Assembly (NCBI GenBank): GCA_027920525.1
Contig: CP115858.1
Coordinates: 1,054,001-1,118,000 of the forward strand
Reading direction: 5' to 3'
DNA: 64,000 nucleotides
Source of the DNA: Chryseobacterium daecheongense
GTDB lineage: Bacteria; Bacteroidota; Bacteroidia; Flavobacteriales; Weeksellaceae
Translations under genes and position numbers: made by a program
Notes under the pieces: generated by a model
What the model was told of the DNA's origin: nothing
Database searches by the model: none
Seen by the model: the letters and a program-made list of their open reading frames with translations, nothing else
Shown: piece by piece, positions 61,090-64,000 of the stretch
Layout of the letters: every line of letters starts with the position of its first letter
Position numbering within the stretch: the stretch's first letter is position 1

Positions 61090-62214
61090 ATGATGAAGTT
61101 TAAGCTTTACACTGATGAAAGTGATGACAGAACTGTTTATATAACAGGAAATTTTAATAACTGGAACCCTAAAGATGATCAATACAAGCTTACTTCCATA
61201 GATGCTAACAACTATAGCATTGAAATTAGCGATGAATTTTTGCCCTCAGCAATAGAATACAAATTCACAAAAGGAGGCTGGGAAAATGTAGAGCTTGACC
61301 AGTATGGAAATATTACTCCCAACAGAAAAGTAAACAAATCGACAGGAGAAGCCTCTGACATGGTAAAGAAATGGAGGCTTAACTGGGGACCTTTTAAAGA
61401 TGAATTTTTTCCCATTATTGAAATCATCTCAGAAGAATTTTACATTCCACAACTCGACAGATACCGAAAAGTATGGGCATTACTTCCCTACGATTATTAT
61501 ATTTCCAACAAAAGCTATCCTGTACTCTATCTTCAGGACGCACAGAACCTCTTCAACGAAGGAAGTGAATACGGCAATTGGGAAATAGATAAAAAACTCT
61601 CTATTCTTGCAGAATACGGACGTGGGGATGTAATCATCATCGCGATTGAACACGGAAGTCAGGAAAGGATAAAGGAATATATATTCGACAATGATCATGT
61701 TGCTCACGGTTCCGAAGGCAAGAAATACATACGCTTCATCACAGATACGCTGAAACCTTTCGTCGATGAAAATTACCGGACCAAAAAAGACAGGGAAAAT
61801 ACAGGTATCGGCGGGAGTTCATTAGGTGCCCTTATTAGTATTTACAGTGGATTTCTATATCCTGAAGTATATTCAAAATTACTGATCTTCTCTCCTTCTC
61901 TTTGGGTAGAGCCTAACAATAATTTTCCAATGATGAACTTCCGTATTCCCTTCAAGACTAAAATCTATTTATACGGAGGAGGAAAGGAAGGATCTAAAAT
62001 GGTAAAAAGAATCCGCATATTTGAAGAATATTTAAAAAAATGGGAACAAAAAAATCTTTTTGATTTCGAATTTAAAACCAGTATTAATCCTGAAGGTACA
62101 CACAGTGAATTCTATTGGTCGCAGGAGTTTCCGAGGGCCATCGAATGGCTATTTTATGACAATACAGAAAATCCTGTAGAAGTAGCACCACAACAACAAT
62201 CAATCAAACCGTAA
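61090..62214 (+). CDS. Putative esterase with N-terminal glycogen-binding-like domain
   Basis: 374 residues. Residues about 1-95 look like an E-set/CBM48-type domain (VYITGNFNNWNPKDDQYKL, YKFTKGGWENVELDQYG), as in glycogen-binding proteins. The rest is an esterase D/Fes-type alpha/beta-hydrolase with the nucleophile in GGSSLGA and the catalytic His in NPEGTHSEFYW. It is divergent from glgB, and a role in glycogen or a bound acylated sugar is suggested by domain and position, but no substrate is known. ATGs at 61090 and 61093 are both possible. Confidence 0.82.
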   Translation: MMKFKLYTDESDDRTVYITGNFNNWNPKDDQYKLTSIDANNYSIEISDEFLPSAIEYKFTKGGWENVELDQYGNITPNRKVNKSTGEASDMVKKWRLNWGPFKDEFFPIIEIISEEFYIPQLDRYRKVWALLPYDYYISNKSYPVLYLQDAQNLFNEGSEYGNWEIDKKLSILAEYGRGDVIIIAIEHGSQERIKEYIFDNDHVAHGSEGKKYIRFITDTLKPFVDENYRTKKDRENTGIGGSSLGALISIYSGFLYPEVYSKLLIFSPSLWVEPNNNFPMMNFRIPFKTKIYLYGGGKEGSKMVKRIRIFEEYLKKWEQKNLFDFEFKTSINPEGTHSEFYWSQEFPRAIEWLFYDNTENPVEVAPQQQSIKP

Positions 62215-62219
62215 AAATT

Positions 62220-63635
62220 ATGAAACTAATCAATAAAAAAAATAAAAATTACATTCAGGTTTTTCAATTATTTACAGAAGAAGAATGGATCAAAAAAAAT
62301 AAAAGCTTTAACAAAAATATTTCCACCTTTTTTACAGGAAAAAAGAATGAAGTTTTCATTAGCACTAGTGAAGATAGCATTACTTATTTTATCGGATTAG
62401 GAAAATCGTCTGTTCAAAGTTTTGAGATCCAGCAGGTGGCAGTAAAATTTTCACAAACACAAAAAAATAATTTAAAAGCTGTCCCTACTCTGTTGATGAG
62501 CGATTTCATCAGCCAAAAACAATTTGAAGAATTTATCAAAGGACTGTTATTAGGAACATACAAATACCCATTTGATAAAAGCCATCCTTTCTGGAGCCCT
62601 GAATTTGAAATTCACTTTGAAAATATAAGCCAGAAAAAACTGGATAATATCAGCCAAAAAGCATTAGCGTTGTCCAATGGTCAGACAGCCTGCCAGGAAT
62701 GGTTAAATAAACCTGCAAACCTTAAGACCCCACCCGTTTTAGGCTCATACCTTAAGGATCTGGCAAAAAAACATCAGCTTAAATACACTGTATTCAACAG
62801 AAAAAAATGTGAGGAATTAGGTCTTGGAGCGTATCTCTCAGTTAATCAGGGAAGCGCTTATGATGCTGCATTCACCATATTAGAATATCGGACAACCGTA
62901 AAAAAAGCAAAGACCATTGGATTAATTGGAAAGTGTGTGGTTTTTGATACCGGAGGAATTTCATTAAAAGATCATCAGAACATGCATTATATGAAATCCG
63001 ATATGGGCGGAGCAACTGCTGTTATAGGATCTTTAATTTATGCTTCAGAGATGCAGCTTCCTGTAAACCTTGTTGTAATTTTACCTATTACCGATAATGC
63101 TATTTCTGAAAAAGCTTTTCTGCCAAGTGATGTCATCACAGCTTACAACGGAAAAACTATAGAAGTTCTGAATACTGATGCAGAAGGCAGAATGATATTA
63201 GCCGATGCTCTTTCTTATCTGGCTAAAAACTACAAAACAGATCTTCTTATTGATCTGGCAACCCTTACAGGAAGTTCAGTAAGAATGTTTGGAGATACCT
63301 GTGGTGCTTTGTTCTCAAACAATGAAGAAGTGAAAAATCTGTTATTGCAAACAGGTGACAGAACCAATCAAAGGCTGTGGAATCTTCCCTTGTGGGATGT
63401 ATGGAAAGAAGACATACAATCTGATGTAGCAGATCTTAAAAACATTTCCTTGAAGCCGATTGGTGATTGTATTGTAGCGGCCAAATTTCTGGAACAATTT
63501 ATAGAAAATCATCCGAAGTGGGCTCACCTGGATATTGCGGGAGTCGCTTTCGGGAGTGTTGGTTATGCCAAAGAAAAAGCCGCAACAGGTTTTGGAGTGC
63601 AATTGCTGACGGATTTAATCGAAAATTATCATTAA
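62220..63635 (+). CDS. M17 leucyl aminopeptidase family protein
   Basis: 471 residues. Metal ligands and active-site residues of PepA are all in place: GKCVVFDTGGISLK (Lys, Asp, Lys), MKSDMGGATAV (Asp) and NTDAEGRMILADAL (Asp, Glu, Arg). The usual GGSITAA-type motif near the end appears as GDCIVAAKF. It likely hydrolyses N-terminal residues from peptides as a hexamer. It begins five bases after the esterase gene and is co-transcribed with it. Confidence 0.92.
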   Translation: MKLINKKNKNYIQVFQLFTEEEWIKKNKSFNKNISTFFTGKKNEVFISTSEDSITYFIGLGKSSVQSFEIQQVAVKFSQTQKNNLKAVPTLLMSDFISQKQFEEFIKGLLLGTYKYPFDKSHPFWSPEFEIHFENISQKKLDNISQKALALSNGQTACQEWLNKPANLKTPPVLGSYLKDLAKKHQLKYTVFNRKKCEELGLGAYLSVNQGSAYDAAFTILEYRTTVKKAKTIGLIGKCVVFDTGGISLKDHQNMHYMKSDMGGATAVIGSLIYASEMQLPVNLVVILPITDNAISEKAFLPSDVITAYNGKTIEVLNTDAEGRMILADALSYLAKNYKTDLLIDLATLTGSSVRMFGDTCGALFSNNEEVKNLLLQTGDRTNQRLWNLPLWDVWKEDIQSDVADLKNISLKPIGDCIVAAKFLEQFIENHPKWAHLDIAGVAFGSVGYAKEKAATGFGVQLLTDLIENYH

Positions 63636-63775
63636 AAATTAGTTTATTACAAAATTTCTCTGTATAATTGATTTAGGATTTTCAAAATCTCAGCAATGGC
63701 TAATTTTTAATATTAATTAGTTAATAAAAAATTGCTTTTATTTTTGATAATTCATTAAATTTTTAAAAACACTGT

Positions 63776-64000
63776 ATGGAGGAGAAAACTATAGTATGTA
63801 TTTCGTGCTATTACAAGGGCTATGATTTCATGGACGAAATGAAGATGCTCGGTAATAAAATAATCCTGATTACATCCGAAAATATCAGAGAAAAGAACTG
63901 GCCGTGGCATGCGATCGATGAGGTTTTTTATATGCCCGAATTAAAGCCGTCCGTATGGAACCTTGAACATCTTATTCAGGGATTCTCCCATCTTATGCAG
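63776..64000 (+). CDS. Probable ATP-grasp family protein (partial, N-terminus only)
   Basis: 75 codons run from the ATG at 63776 to the window edge without a stop. The segment MEEKTIVCISCYYKGYDFMD and then WPWHAIDEVFYMPELKPSV resembles the N-terminus of Bacteroidota proteins annotated as ATP-grasp; the ATP-grasp domain itself lies beyond the window, so the call is tentative. Such enzymes join a carboxylate to an amine or thiol using ATP. The gene continues the direction of the esterase and aminopeptidase genes after a 140-base gap. Confidence 0.55.
   Translation, partial: MEEKTIVCISCYYKGYDFMDEMKMLGNKIILITSENIREKNWPWHAIDEVFYMPELKPSVWNLEHLIQGFSHLMQ

Overview
The window looks like a chromosomal segment of a member of the Bacteroidota, class Flavobacteriia, most like Chryseobacterium and its relatives (Weeksellaceae). 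The evidence is the AT-rich sequence, promoters of the Bacteroidota type (TAnnTTTG near -7, sometimes with TTG about 20 bases upstream), near absence of Shine-Dalgarno sequences, type IX secretion (T9SS) C-terminal sorting domains, an F-type ATP synthase operon that lacks the beta and epsilon genes, a shortened methylmalonyl-CoA mutase small subunit, and a BFN-UVR nuclease. No rRNA, tRNA, CRISPR array, insertion sequence or prophage was found. Most of the window is ordinary core genome.

Layout. 1-5970: a partial GHMP (mevalonate-type) kinase, a T9SS-exported reprolysin-like metalloprotease, a UMF1-type transporter and a thiolase. 6030-9340: two small envelope proteins, then an ECF sigma factor, a membrane protein likely to be its anti-sigma factor, and a predicted outer-membrane protein. 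9450-16540: a nucleoside-permease-like transporter with a BFN nuclease, electron transfer flavoprotein alpha and beta, a short-chain dehydrogenase and two T9SS cargo proteins. 16845-24545: M20 dipeptidase, small lipoprotein, THUMP-like methyltransferase, the udk-divIC-mutA-dinB operon, and a CorC-type protein with clpS. 24647-30081: ATP synthase genes atpB-E-F-H-A-G with a small membrane protein upstream. 30190-35010: ffh, three small outer-membrane barrel genes and phoH. 35371-40675: SAM hydroxide adenosyltransferase, a lone acyltransferase E2, a ClC chloride channel, and rpsF-rpsR-rplI. 40753-47160: an AraC regulator divergent from a TolC/HlyD/MFS tripartite exporter, then an aldehyde dehydrogenase. 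47192-56067: thioredoxin-like protein, lipid A-type acyltransferase, glycosyltransferase, DnaQ-like exonuclease, apaG, sucB and sucA, and a START/GyrI-like protein. 56137-64000: glgC, glgA and glgB for glycogen synthesis, divergent from an esterase carrying a glycogen-binding-type domain, an M17 aminopeptidase, and the start of a probable ATP-grasp protein.

How the parts fit. Several groups are energy and carbon modules: ATP synthase, ETF with thiolase, 2-oxoglutarate dehydrogenase, and glycogen storage. Envelope functions (barrels, T9SS cargo, lipid A acylation, efflux) fill much of the rest. Transcription units are well delimited by strong hairpin terminators, many of which are listed.

The most interesting signals lie between genes: a 32-bp imperfect inverted repeat inside the atp operon; a 362-bp intergenic region before the SAM hydrolase gene with a GGTACC-ended inverted repeat and a strong Shine-Dalgarno sequence serving an ATG-TAA start-stop; -7 boxes abutting start codons that suggest leaderless mRNAs; and a palindrome upstream of a T9SS cargo promoter. 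I did not find a convincing entirely new multi-gene system. The glycogen/esterase/aminopeptidase/ATP-grasp neighbourhood and the sigma/anti-sigma/barrel unit are the best candidates for unexplained gene partnerships.
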